A stretch of DNA of 64,000 nt, taken from R-RK-3 sp963834945 (GTDB lineage: Bacteria > Pseudomonadota > Alphaproteobacteria > Rhizobiales > Rhodomicrobiaceae). The translations under genes and the position numbers were made by a program. Below, piece after piece: positions 32,553 through 40,542 of this stretch (the first letter of the stretch is position 1; each line of letters starts with the position of its first letter). The notes beneath the pieces were generated by a model. The model did no database searches and had not been told where the DNA came from. It worked only from the letters and a program-made list of their open reading frames with translations. The DNA is taken from positions 310,001 to 374,000 of the forward strand of contig CAWIDT010000004.1 in NCBI GenBank assembly GCA_963834945.1. Direction: 5' to 3'.

Positions 32553-33112
32553 GACGCCCTCCGCACGGCACGCAGCACGGCGACGAGCACCGAAGTCTCC
32601 ACCTGGCCGAGGATGCGCACGACCGCGTCGCCGATCGCGATCTCGACTGTGCCTGAACCAGCCAGTGGCGGTTGCGGTGAACAGGGCGCGGGCGCCTTGC
32701 TTGCGCTCGGGGGCCGGCCCCGACGAGCCGCGATCACCACCGGCGCGAACGCTGGTATCTCATCACCGCTGCCGCACAGCCGCGTTTGCCGACCCGTCCT
32801 CCGATGCTGCGGGGCCGGAAAATGTCCGACGTGATCCTTGTCGGCGCCTTCATTGAACAACGCATGGGCCGCTCGACGCCATGCGAAGAGTTGCTGGGGG
32901 CTCAGCCCGTTGCGCCGAGCCACATCCGACACGGTCGCGCCCGGCTTCAGGCTCTCCTCCACGATGCGGGCCTTGTCGTCACGCGACCATCGGCGGCGCC
33001 GCCCGGCGCCCGTGATCAGCTCGATCCGACGCACGTTTGAGACGCGGTGGCCGGTCTCATCGCTGTCGCTTGCAAGCTTACGCTTAAGCTTATGGTCAAA
33101 ATGATCGCTCAT
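32549..33112 (-). CDS. tnpA: IS66 accessory protein TnpA (HTH)
   Basis: A 187-aa IS66 Orf1. The N-terminal basic region leads into a helix-turn-helix: WSRDDKARIVEESLKPGATV and SDVARRNGLSPQQLFAWRRA. The C-terminal part carries the usual VEIAIGDAVVRI and LVAVLRAVRRAS end. The middle segment (GHFPAPQHRRTGRQTRLCGS) does not look like relatives and may hide a pair of compensating indels. Confidence 0.88.
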   Translation of the reverse strand: MSDHFDHKLKRKLASDSDETGHRVSNVRRIELITGAGRRRRWSRDDKARIVEESLKPGATVSDVARRNGLSPQQLFAWRRAAHALFNEGADKDHVGHFPAPQHRRTGRQTRLCGSGDEIPAFAPVVIAARRGRPPSASKAPAPCSPQPPLAGSGTVEIAIGDAVVRILGQVETSVLVAVLRAVRRAS

Positions 33113-33172
33113 GGGCTGGCATTACGCCATCACCCGAGCCCGGACGAAATGTGGGGGCGGAGACCCGCTTAC

Positions 33173-33180
33173 GTTTTATC
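33173..33180. repeat. Right copy of IS66 target duplication GTTTTATC
   Basis: Exact repeat of 30437-30444, directly after the CGCTTAC end of the IS66 element. Confidence 0.95.
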
Positions 33181-33659
33181 AACATCGCGTAATCGACCTG
33201 ACCGCCGAATGATGTATCGATTGCGTCGAGATAGGGCCGATGGCCGTCAGTGGTTATCTGAACTCGATTGGCAAGGCGCGAAGCCAAATCATCTATGAAT
33301 TCGTTTGCTGCGTCGGCATCGCGTCCACCGACGTGCCAGCATGGAACAAGCTTCGTATCCGCGTCTGTCGCCATCCAAAGCCAAACATCGCCAGCACCTT
33401 CGATGGGCGTCTTCATGCCCGGAACGTTTTTTTGCTTCGCGCTGACAAAACCCCAAATTTCGTCGATCTGCAGCCTCTTGCACGCGAGGTTTTGGAATAC
33501 GCGATCTTGATACCAAGCCGCCGCTTCGCCAGCGTCTACGACCAATTTGCTCACGGTGGTCTTGCTGACGCCGGTGAGACGGGTGATCGCGCGGATGCTC
33601 ATCCCCTCGCAGAGAAGGTGGATTATCTTGGCGCGTTCGGTTTTTGCCAGCTTGTTCAT
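33181..33659 (-). pseudogene. IS1-family transposase, 5' part (split by IS66)
   Basis: Starts MNKLAKTERAKIIHLLCEGM at ATG 33659. A helix-turn-helix (SIRAITRLTGVSKTTVSKLV) is followed by the first catalytic Asp in RLQIDEIWGFVSAKQKNVPG and the second in NRVQITTDGHRPYLDAIDTS. The reading frame reaches DYAMLIK and then enters the IS66 right end. The remainder is at 30051-30444. The start matches the normal N terminus of alphaproteobacterial IS1 transposases. It is divergent from the RhuM gene across a repeat-rich operator region. Confidence 0.9.
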
Positions 33660-33690
33660 ACTGGCCAGCATGCTTGAGCGATAATGCATT

Positions 33691-33767
33691 TGCAAGCACT
33701 TTCTCATATTGTGCTTGCATTGTTTGAGATTTGCTAATAATTTGCACGCACTTTATGGAGTGTGCCT
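33691..33767. promoter_or_regulatory. Divergent operator region with repeated TGCA.GCAC half-sites
   Basis: TGCAAGCAC (33691-33699) and its perfect inverse GTGCTTGCA (33711-33719) are 11 bases apart. Further copies, TTGCACGCAC and GTGTGCCTGCA, lie just before the RhuM start, again flanking an ACTTTATGGAG-like centre. Four half-sites in about 80 bases between two divergent genes suggest that one product represses both. Confidence 0.6.
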
Positions 33768-33769
33768 GC

Positions 33770-34939
33770 ATGAGCGAAGATGACGACGAATCAACCGAGC
33801 CGACAGGAAAAGCGAGGGGTGGCCATGCGCGAAGGGATGCCCTTCCGCCCGAGCGGCGCAGCGAAATTGCGAAGCAGGCTGCCGAGGCCCGTTGGAGCGC
33901 TGAACCGCTGCCCCTGATTGAGGATGCTGAAACAGGCGACCGCTTCGTTCTGTATGCGCAACCCGACGGTATGGCGTTTCAACTTCGCTTTGAAGGAGAA
34001 GAGCCATGGGCAACGCAGAAGCAGATCGCTGACCTATTCGGCGTCACGCGATCAATCGTAACGCGCCACATTCAGAATGTCTTGGTGGACCAAGAGGTGG
34101 ATGCTGGGAGCAATGTTCGAAAAACGAACATTGCTGGCTCCGCAAAGCCTGTCGCGCTTTATGGCCTCGATGTGATCTTGGCGGTTGGCTATCGCGTTGG
34201 CTCCAAGAAAGCCATGTTGTTCCGTCGGTGGGCAAGTCAGATACTCCGCCAGTACCTCATAAACGGCTTTGTGATCGATGCCCCGCGCATGAAAGACCCG
34301 CAGCGCAATGACCGCCTCGATGAACTTCTTGAGATCATCGAAGACATCCGAGCGTCAGAAGCGAACGTCTGGAAGCAAGTGCTTGATCTAGTGTCATATT
34401 GCTCCGATTACCACGCGATGACCAAGCATGAAAAGTCGAACTACTTCGCAACGTTTCAAAACGCGATGCATTGGGCGGTGGCTTCTGCAACAGCAGCCGA
34501 GATCATAGACGAGCGTGTCGACGCCTCGAAACCATATGCTGGCCTCACGTCATTTGATGGGGATCAACCAACGGCCAAAGACGGCAAGATCGCGAAGAAC
34601 TATTTCGGAGAGGATGATATTAAGCGCCTGACAACGATTACAAATTTGTCGTTACGATTTCTAAAATCTCAGGCCGATCAGGGCAGGCTTGTCACCGTTA
34701 GCCAATACACAGAAAAGCTTAGAGAGATTGTGAAGCTTGATGGGCGTCCTCTTATTCCCCTTGGCCATCGTGGCGAGATCACGAAAGAGGCTGCCGACGA
34801 GAAGGCAGCAAGAGAGATTGCAATATATAGGGAACGCATCCGACTTGAGAAGAATGCAAAGGGCGAGCAGTCGCTTGTTGAACTCCTCGGCCGAGCAACT
34901 TTATTGGCCGATGAAAAGCGCGCTAAGAGGAAGCGCTAA
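33770..34939 (+). CDS. RhuM-family protein with N-terminal KGG/ARW motif
   Basis: 389 aa from ATG 33770, with GGAG nine bases upstream. Residues about 12-40 hold a basic GGHARRDALPPERRSEIAKQ ... AARW-like motif shared with the small protein encoded at 34936-35184. The main part is the virulence RhuM fold (Pfam PF13310): WATQKQIADLFGVTRSIVTR (winged helix), ALYGLDVILAVGYRVGSKKA, LFRRWASQILRQYLINGFVI and a long helical C-terminal half. RhuM proteins occur in pathogenicity and defence islands and resemble phage antirepressors. Their biochemical role is not established. The gene is a passenger of the IS1-type element and ends overlapping the convergent KGG gene by four bases. Confidence 0.85.
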   Translation: MSEDDDESTEPTGKARGGHARRDALPPERRSEIAKQAAEARWSAEPLPLIEDAETGDRFVLYAQPDGMAFQLRFEGEEPWATQKQIADLFGVTRSIVTRHIQNVLVDQEVDAGSNVRKTNIAGSAKPVALYGLDVILAVGYRVGSKKAMLFRRWASQILRQYLINGFVIDAPRMKDPQRNDRLDELLEIIEDIRASEANVWKQVLDLVSYCSDYHAMTKHEKSNYFATFQNAMHWAVASATAAEIIDERVDASKPYAGLTSFDGDQPTAKDGKIAKNYFGEDDIKRLTTITNLSLRFLKSQADQGRLVTVSQYTEKLREIVKLDGRPLIPLGHRGEITKEAADEKAAREIAIYRERIRLEKNAKGEQSLVELLGRATLLADEKRAKRKR

Positions 34940-35184
34940 TCTCGCTTCCAGCGGGCCTTTGCCGCAGTCTTGGCAATCTCCGCCCGACGTTCAGCGGTCA
35001 AAGACTGCGCACGCGCCTTGCCGCCCTTCAAGCCACCACGCCTGCCAAGGTTCACGGCGGCAGGGTCCTTGCTTTGTTCCTCTGGCGTCGTCGCGTGATT
35101 CTCAACGCTGCCCGTGGCGATATCGACCATGCGCTTCGCCCATTGGTTCAAGTCGCGCGGACGCTTTGGATGTTTCTCTGCCAT
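34936..35184 (-). CDS. Small basic KGG-motif protein (histone H1 / RNA-binding-like)
   Basis: 82 aa from ATG 35184; the open frame extends to 35241 but there it runs through the inverted end of the element. Sequence blocks RPRDLNQWAKRMVDIATGSV, PEEQSKDPAAVNLGRRGGLK and GGKARAQSLTAERRAEIAKT ... AKARW are highly basic and repeat a GG..AR...L..ERR.EIAK pattern. Such proteins are widespread beside IS1-type transposases in Rhizobiales and are annotated as RNA-binding or histone-like, without firm proof. I infer a DNA- or RNA-binding accessory role, or an antidote-like role to a neighbour. Confidence 0.8.
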   Translation of the reverse strand: MAEKHPKRPRDLNQWAKRMVDIATGSVENHATTPEEQSKDPAAVNLGRRGGLKGGKARAQSLTAERRAEIAKTAAKARWKRD

Positions 35185-35230
35185 GGTGACATTATGCGGG
35201 AACCAGCGCATAGGTTCCATATCGAAATTC

Positions 35231-35259
35231 GGCTGCCACAATCAAACTGGCCCACTACC
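35231..35259 (-). repeat. Right terminal inverted repeat of the IS1-type element
   Basis: Perfect reverse complement of 29254-29282, ending in CCCACTACC. Confidence 0.9.
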
Positions 35260-35267
35260 CCCGAGTT
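35260..35267. repeat. Right copy of apparent 8-bp target duplication (outer element)
   Basis: CCCGAGTT follows the right inverted end. It matches CCCGAGTC at 29246-29253 in seven of eight positions. Confidence 0.6.
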
Positions 35268-35268
35268 C

Positions 35269-35298
35269 CGTGCGCTGGACACTCGGCGCGGCACGATG
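35269..35298. repeat. Right 30-bp direct repeat of the accessory island
   Basis: 28 of 30 bases match 27973-28002 in the same orientation. It lies just outside the IS1-type element and about 110 bases before the P450 start. Confidence 0.65.
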
Positions 35299-35405
35299 CT
35301 AAGTAACGCCTCAAAGTGGCAGCCAACATCCGCCGCATCATCTCTATTCCCGGTGCGGAAGCGGGCGCTGCCCCGGCGGGCGGCCGGCTCGAAGGGGGCA
35401 GACAT

Positions 35406-36765
35406 ATGAACATGGCGCACGCGCATGTGCAGTCGCTCGGCGAGGCCGAAAGCGTCTGGTTCAAGCTCGGCCTCCTGACCAAGCAGGCGCATCCGATGCA
35501 GGTGCTGATGCGGCTCAACGACCGCTATGGCGGCTGCGTGCCGATCAACCTGAAGGACGAGCGCATCTTCTTCCTCAGCGATGTGCAGTATTTCGAACAG
35601 GTGATGGTCAAGAGCGTCGATAAATACGAAAAGTATTTCGATGGCCTGCGGCCGATCTTCGGCAATTCGATGATCACCATCGACGGCGCGCTGTGGCAGA
35701 AGATCCGCATGCCGCAGCAGCCGGCCTTCATGCCGAAGATGTTCAACGAATATCTGCCCTATCTCTTGTCCTCCGTGCGCGACAAGACGAAGCAATGGGA
35801 GCGCTTCGCGCAGACCGGCGAGACGGTCAACATGCTGGAGGAGACCTGGGGGCTGGCGGCCAGCATGATCTGCAAGGCGCTGTTCAACCGCGAAGTGCCG
35901 TTCAACCCTGAAGTGATCTTTCGCGCCGTGAAGACCTATACCGATGTCGCCAATCACAGCCTCGATCCGCATGAAAAAGGTGAATGGCGCCGCTGAGGTT
36001 TCGCCGGAGGAAGCCGCCGCGGACGCGATCCTCAAATGGCTGTCGGTGCCCAGCGGCGTGCTGGCCGCGCCCGCCCGCGACGAGCGGGGAACGACGCTGC
36101 TGTCGATGATGCAGGAGGCGGTGGCCGATCAGGCGCGCCCGGAATTCACCGAGGCGCAGATCATCGACGAGATGAAGCAATATCTCTGGGCCGGCACGGA
36201 GACGACCGCGCTCACCCTCGCCTGGTGCTTCTACCTGCTCTATCTGCACCCCGACGTCGCCGAACGCATCCGCCGCGAGGGCGAGGACACCTATGGCGAC
36301 CGCGTGCCGACCTGGGAAGACATTCACGGCCTCACCTTCACGCGCTCGGTAATCCAGGAGACGATGCGGCTCTATCCGCCGATCTGGAGCTTCATTCGTC
36401 AGGCGGTGGCGGAGGACGAGATCGGCGGCCATAGGGTGAAGCCGGGCGACAAGATGGTGATGTGCGCCTATATCGTGCACCACCACCCGAAATATTGGAC
36501 GGACCCGGAGCATTTCGACCCTTCGCGCTTCTTGCCGGAGAACGCGACCAAGCGGGCGAAATATTCCTATCTGCCGTTCGGCGCGGGCAAGCGCTCCTGC
36601 ATCGGCGGGGCGCTGTCGCTGGTGGAGAATACGCTGGCGCTGACGCAGCTGCTGCGGCGCTTCCGCCCGGAATATCTGGGCGAGACCCCGGCGGGCATCA
36701 GCGCGACCGTGACGCTGACGCCTGAGAACGGACGGCTGCCGTTCCGGATTCGCGCGCTGTCCTGA
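35406..36765 (+). CDS. Cytochrome P450 (one frameshift)
   Basis: About 452 aa. ATG 35406 follows GGGGGCAGA. The N-terminal half (MNMAHAHVQSLGEAESVWFK to VANHSL) and C-terminal half (IRMKKVNGAAEVSPEEAA onwards) join when one extra base near 35964 is removed. The I-helix is LWAGTETTALTLAW, the ExxR is in QETMRLYPPIWSF, and the heme ligand loop is PFGAGKRSCIGG, with Cys as the thiolate ligand. There is no membrane anchor, as usual for bacterial P450s, and no ferredoxin gene is adjacent. The substrate is unknown. The promoter region begins right after the island's right direct repeat. Confidence 0.9.
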
Positions 36766-36969
36766 TCCGAGCGACGGGGTATGTGAGGAATGTTGGAAAC
36801 AGCCGTCGCCGAGCGGCTGCGGAGATCGGGTGCCCCGTTCAACAGACAGCGGCGGCCGAGTAATTACACGGCCACTTCGTGTAGAAATCATCGCGCGTGG
36901 TGAATGAAGCTTGCGGCCATTACTGGCGCGAGGCGAGCATTGCGTCGTCTCGGCTCATTCCGAAATGAA

Positions 36970-37003
36970 AAAGGTCCGGGCCAATCCCCCTGCCCGGACC
37001 TTT
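36970..37003 (+). terminator. Rho-independent terminator after the P450 gene
   Basis: A perfect 12-bp stem AAAGGTCCGGGC / GCCCGGACCTTT with a 10-base loop. The A and T runs at the two sides allow function in both directions. Confidence 0.85.
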
Positions 37004-37548
37004 CTTCTGCCCCCCGGTCAAACCGTGAAACCAAAACTGAGCAACATTCTGCGTTAGTAGCGCTCGAATAAGCCCGAACTGTGACCTTTGTCGCTATACA
37101 TCACTGATTCTCAGCATTATGGAAGTTGGAAACACTTATTTCGTGGAGAAGTCAGCTGGCGATCTTTGCGTATCCGTCATTCTGCTTAGTTTGTCTTGGC
37201 GGGTCAGGAAAATCACGGAAGCAATTCATGCGTCACGGCCAAACTCGGATGTCTGTTGACTTGGAACCTAGATTTCAAGCGGCCCGTTGCCTAGCGACCG
37301 GAGCGGGAGTCATTTTATTGCACAACCAATGAGTGTAGACTGTCACTCGTGATCTTCCTAGTAAAAAGACTATTCGTCGACAAGTGTCAGGTATAATCCG
37401 TAAGGGATCTCAACGTAATCTGTCGCCGATAGTTCAAATTTACTGTGGCTTTTCGCATAGCCGCGCGACGGCGTTCGTCAGCGCACGCACTGTTTGGTTA
37501 CACTCGTGGCTTCTCAGTCACATCGGCAGGCCCCGCGCAGGCTCGCCG
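37004..37548. other. Intergenic stretch without a recognisable gene
   Basis: 545 bases, moderately AT-rich. Short open frames occur on both strands, but none has a convincing start, ribosome site or familiar sequence. It leads into a cluster of intergenic repeats. Confidence 0.5.
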
Positions 37549-37856
37549 CTAGAGCCTTTTCCGCTCCGATTGAATCGGAGCGCGGCTCTAATTCTTTGTT
37601 TTGTCGCGTTTTCTGGACGCAAACCGGCGTCCACTTTGCTGGAAAATGCTCTAGACCAGGATCATTTCTGACGGAAACAATCCTGATCTCTATCTATTTG
37701 CTTGCGCACGATTTTTCAGGAAAACCGGTGTCCACTTTTCCCGATCGTGCTCTAGAGCTTTTTCCGCTCCGATTGAATCGGAGCGCGGCTCTAATTCTTT
37801 GTTTTGTCGCATTTTCTGGACGCAAACCGGCGTCCACTTTGCTGGAAAATGCTCTA
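37549..37856. repeat. Cluster of intergenic repeats, order A-B-A
   Basis: Family A copies at 37549-37654 and 37752-37856 are nearly identical. Each has the hairpin CCGCTCCGATTGAATCGGAG, an AATTCTTTGTTTTGTCGC block, CCGGCGTCCACTTTGCTGG and a TCTAG end. Between them is one family B copy (37651-37755) with CCGGTGTCCACTTTTCCCGA. The units share CTAG boundaries, as if they inserted end to end. A short hairpin (GAGCGCTGGACGCTCC) follows just before the glcF end. Confidence 0.85.
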
Positions 37857-37924
37857 GAGCGCTGGACGCTCCGCTGACCGCGGAGCTGCGCTCTCGCTCT
37901 TTGCTTGTGCGATGCGTTACGCAT

Positions 37925-39299
37925 TCAGGCGGCGGTTTCGGATACCTGCCGGCCGAACGCGTCGGTCATCAGCCGCATCCGGCCCTTCAGATGCGCGATT
38001 TCCGCCGGGCAATTGCCGCCATAGGCCCAGTCCAGCAATTCGACGGTATGGACCATGGGCGGCGCGTCGCCGCCGCTGAGCTGCGTGATGCAGCCGATGT
38101 TGCCGGAGGCGACGCAGTCGGCCTTGGTCGCCTCGATATTGCCCAGCTTGCGGGCCCTGAGTTCGCCCGCCAGCTCCGGCTGCAGGATGTTGTAGGTGCC
38201 GGCCGAGCCGCAGCAAATATGCCCTTCGGCAATTTCCGCGACGCGCGAATCCGGCCTCACGCAGCAGACGGCGCGGCTGCTCGTTGATGCGCTGGCCGTG
38301 CTGCATCGAACAGGCGGAATGATAGGCGACGCGAATGTCGGACCAGCCGATCGGCGCGCCGATATCGATGATGTCGGCCAGAAATTCGGTGATGTCCTTG
38401 GCCAGCGCGCTGATCCGCTTGGCCCGTTCGGCAAAGGCGGGATCATGGGCGAGCAGATGCCCGTAATCCTTGACCGACGTGCCGCAGCCGGAGGCTGTGA
38501 CCAGAATGGCGTCGAGCGGGCCCTCCGCTTCGGCGGCTTCCCAGGCCTCGATATTGCGCCGGGCGAAGTCGCGCGCTTCGTCCTCGCGGCCCATATGCTG
38601 GACCAGCGCGCCGCAGCAGCCCTCGCCCTTCGCCAGCACCACTTCGACGCCTTGCGAGCAAAGCAGCCGGATCGTGGCATCGTTGATCTGCGGGCGCAGC
38701 ACCTGCTGGGCGCATCCCGACAACAGCGCGACGCGGGCCCGCCGGCGGCCCGACTGGCCCGGGAAACACGCCCGGTCCCGCAATAGGCGGCGCCCCTGGG
38801 CGGCAGGGCCGGCGCCATGCCGATCATCACGGCCAGTTCCTTGAAGCCGATTTTGCGCAACAGCGCTTTGAACGGCTTGGCGAATGCCGCCAGCATCAGC
38901 GCAGCGCGGAAACGGCCCGGATAGGGGATGACAGTCTGGATCAGGCGGCGCGTCAATCCGGCTTGTCAGCGGGCGGCTCGCGGTCTGCTCGATGCGCACC
39001 CGCGCATAGTCGACCAGATGCATGTAGTCGACCCCGCTCGGGCAGGTGGTCGCGCAGGAGAGGCAAGACAGGCAGCGGTCGACATGGAAGCGCACTTCGC
39101 TGGACGCCTTGCGGCCATTCTCCAGCATGTCCTTGATCAGATAGATGCGTCCGCGCGGGCTGTCGCGCTCATCGCCCAGGACCACATAGGTGGGGCATGT
39201 CGCGGTGCAGAAGCCGCAATGCACGCAGCGCCGCAGGATTTCCTCCGCTTCCTTGAGCGCGGGATCGGCAAGCTGGCCGGCTGAGAAATGCGTTTCCAT
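37925..39299 (-). CDS. glcF: Glycolate oxidase iron-sulfur subunit GlcF (three frameshifts)
   Basis: Start METHFSAGQLADPALKEAEE at 39299. The two [4Fe-4S] motifs CVHCGFCTATCP and CLSCLSCATTCPSG are at about residues 25-36 and 78-91. After +1 near 38957 the frame reads TRRLIQTVIPYPGRFRAALM. After a lost T near 38770 it returns to RARVALLSGCAQQVLRPQIN, and after +1 near 38260 it ends VAEIAEGHICCGSAGTYNIL to the stop. The CCG motifs (GEGCCGALVQHM and HICCGSAGTYN) are heterodisulfide-type cluster sites. It passes electrons from GlcD/E to quinone. It is the last gene of glcDEF. Confidence 0.88.
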
Positions 39300-39309
39300 T
39301 CAGGTCTTC

Positions 39310-40542
39310 CTAAACGCCGGCATACATGCGGCCGGGATTTAAAATGCGGTGCGGATCGAACGCTTCCTTCAGGCGCCGGATCAGCATCATGTTCACCTCG
39401 GCGAGCGGCTGGAAGACGTCGACGGCGGCGCGGGCGGGAGCGCCGGCACGGATCAGCGTCGCATCGGCCTCGAATTCGGCGATGACACGGCGCAGCACGG
39501 TGGCGCCCGCGTCGGTCGCGGGAGGCACCTCCAGCCAGATCAGGCCGCCGGACCATTCGAATGCCGCGCGGCAATCGAGCTGGGCGCGCAGCTCCGCGAC
39601 CAGCTTGGCGCCCTTGTCGGGCGCGGTGGTGATGCGCCAGAGCGGCCAGTCGCTGCCGGACAGGAACACCAGTTCCCTGATGTCGCGCCAGAAGGCGCGC
39701 GAACGGGCATCGTCCAATTCGTATATGGCCCCGAACGGGCGCAGTTCCTCATGCAGGCGCGCGATCCGGTAATCGAGCGAGGCGGAGAAATTCTCGACGC
39801 GCAGGGCGGTGACGGAACGGCCAAGCTTGGCGATGTCGGGATCGCGCAGCCGTTCGACGAAGGGCGTCTGCAAATGCACCGTGCCGGAGATCTCGAAGGC
39901 GCTGCCGACGGCGCGGCACATCGCCGTCACCGCGCCTTCATCGGGCAGATTGAGGAAGATCGAGCGTGCGCATCTCCTCGGCTTTGGGGAGCACCTTCAG
40001 CGTGATCTCGGTGAGTACCGCGAGCGTGCCCCAGGAGCCGGCGATGCCGCGCGCCAGATCGTAGCCGGTGACGTTCTTCATCACCCGTCCGCCGGATTTG
40101 ATGATCTCGCCGAGGCCATTGACGGCGCGCACGCCGATCAGATGATCGCGGGCGCTGCCGCGCAGGATGCGGCGCGGGCCGGAGCTGTTCGCCGCGATCG
40201 TGCCGCCGATCGTGGCGGGTCCGCGATGCTCGACCGGAGACGCCGCTTCCAGGTGGCTGGGCTCGAAGGCCAGTTCCTGCCCATTCTTGTCGAGCAGCGC
40301 CTCGATCTCGGCAAGCGGCGTGCCGCTGCGCGCGGAAAGCACCAGCTCGGTCGGCTCGTAGAGCGTCACGCCGCGCAGCTCGCTGGTGGAAAGGCGGGTC
40401 GCGACCTGCATCGGGCGTCCGATGGCGCGACTTTGAGCCGTTGCCGCAGATCTCAAGCGGCAGTTTCTGGTCGGCCGCCTGCGCTATCAGGCCTGCCAGC
40501 TCGGCCTCCGCTGGGCGGCAGATAGGTCTCGTTAACGTACAC
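39310..40542 (-). CDS. glcE: Glycolate oxidase FAD-binding subunit GlcE (three frameshifts)
   Basis: With single bases removed near 40520, 40432 and 39963 the protein reads VYVNETYLRPAEAELAGLIA, then GNGSK, AIGRPMQVATRLSTSELRGV, GPATIGGTIAANSSGPRR and IFLNLPDEGAVTAMCRAVGS to the stop. That is a normal GlcE of about 409 aa with the PCMH-type FAD-binding motif. The GTG start at 40542 overlaps the glcD stop by 11 bases, a coupling typical of the operon. It forms a complex with GlcD and GlcF that oxidises glycolate to glyoxylate. Confidence 0.85.

Larger units (their letters stand above)
30445..33172 (-). mobile_element. IS66-family insertion sequence
   Basis: 2728 bp with imperfect terminal inverted repeats starting GTAAGCGGG at both ends (30445 onwards and reverse complement from 33172), the GTAA tip typical of IS66. 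It carries tnpA, tnpB and tnpC in the standard order, all reading leftwards. It inserted between the AMLIK and LYGP codons of an IS1-family transposase and produced an exact 8-bp duplication. tnpC shows several apparent frame changes, so this copy may be inactive or badly sequenced. Confidence 0.95.
29254..35259. mobile_element. IS1-family cargo transposon carrying TIR, RhuM and KGG genes, interrupted by IS66
   Basis: The element is bounded by perfectly identical 29-bp inverted ends beginning GGTAGTGGGCC (29254-29282 and 35231-35259) and an apparent 8-bp target duplication. The GGT ends and an IS1-type DDE transposase inside (Asp in LQIDEIW, Asp in TTDGH, Glu in SYAERNNL) assign it to the IS1 family. 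It is 6006 bp, of which 2728 bp are an inserted IS66 element plus 8 bp of duplication. Without that, the ancestor would be about 3.27 kb: TIR gene, transposase, RhuM gene and KGG gene. Plain IS1 elements are under 1 kb, so the cargo is notable. The transposase is split, so the copy is not autonomous. Confidence 0.8.

Noticed and set aside
37549..37856. CRISPR-like array
   Set aside because: The repeats are long (about 105 bp), few, and adjoin without unique spacers. No cas gene is present.
37494..37877. Open frame of 127 aa
   Set aside because: It is made of the intergenic repeat units (families A and B), and the same peptide recurs in it twice because the DNA repeats.
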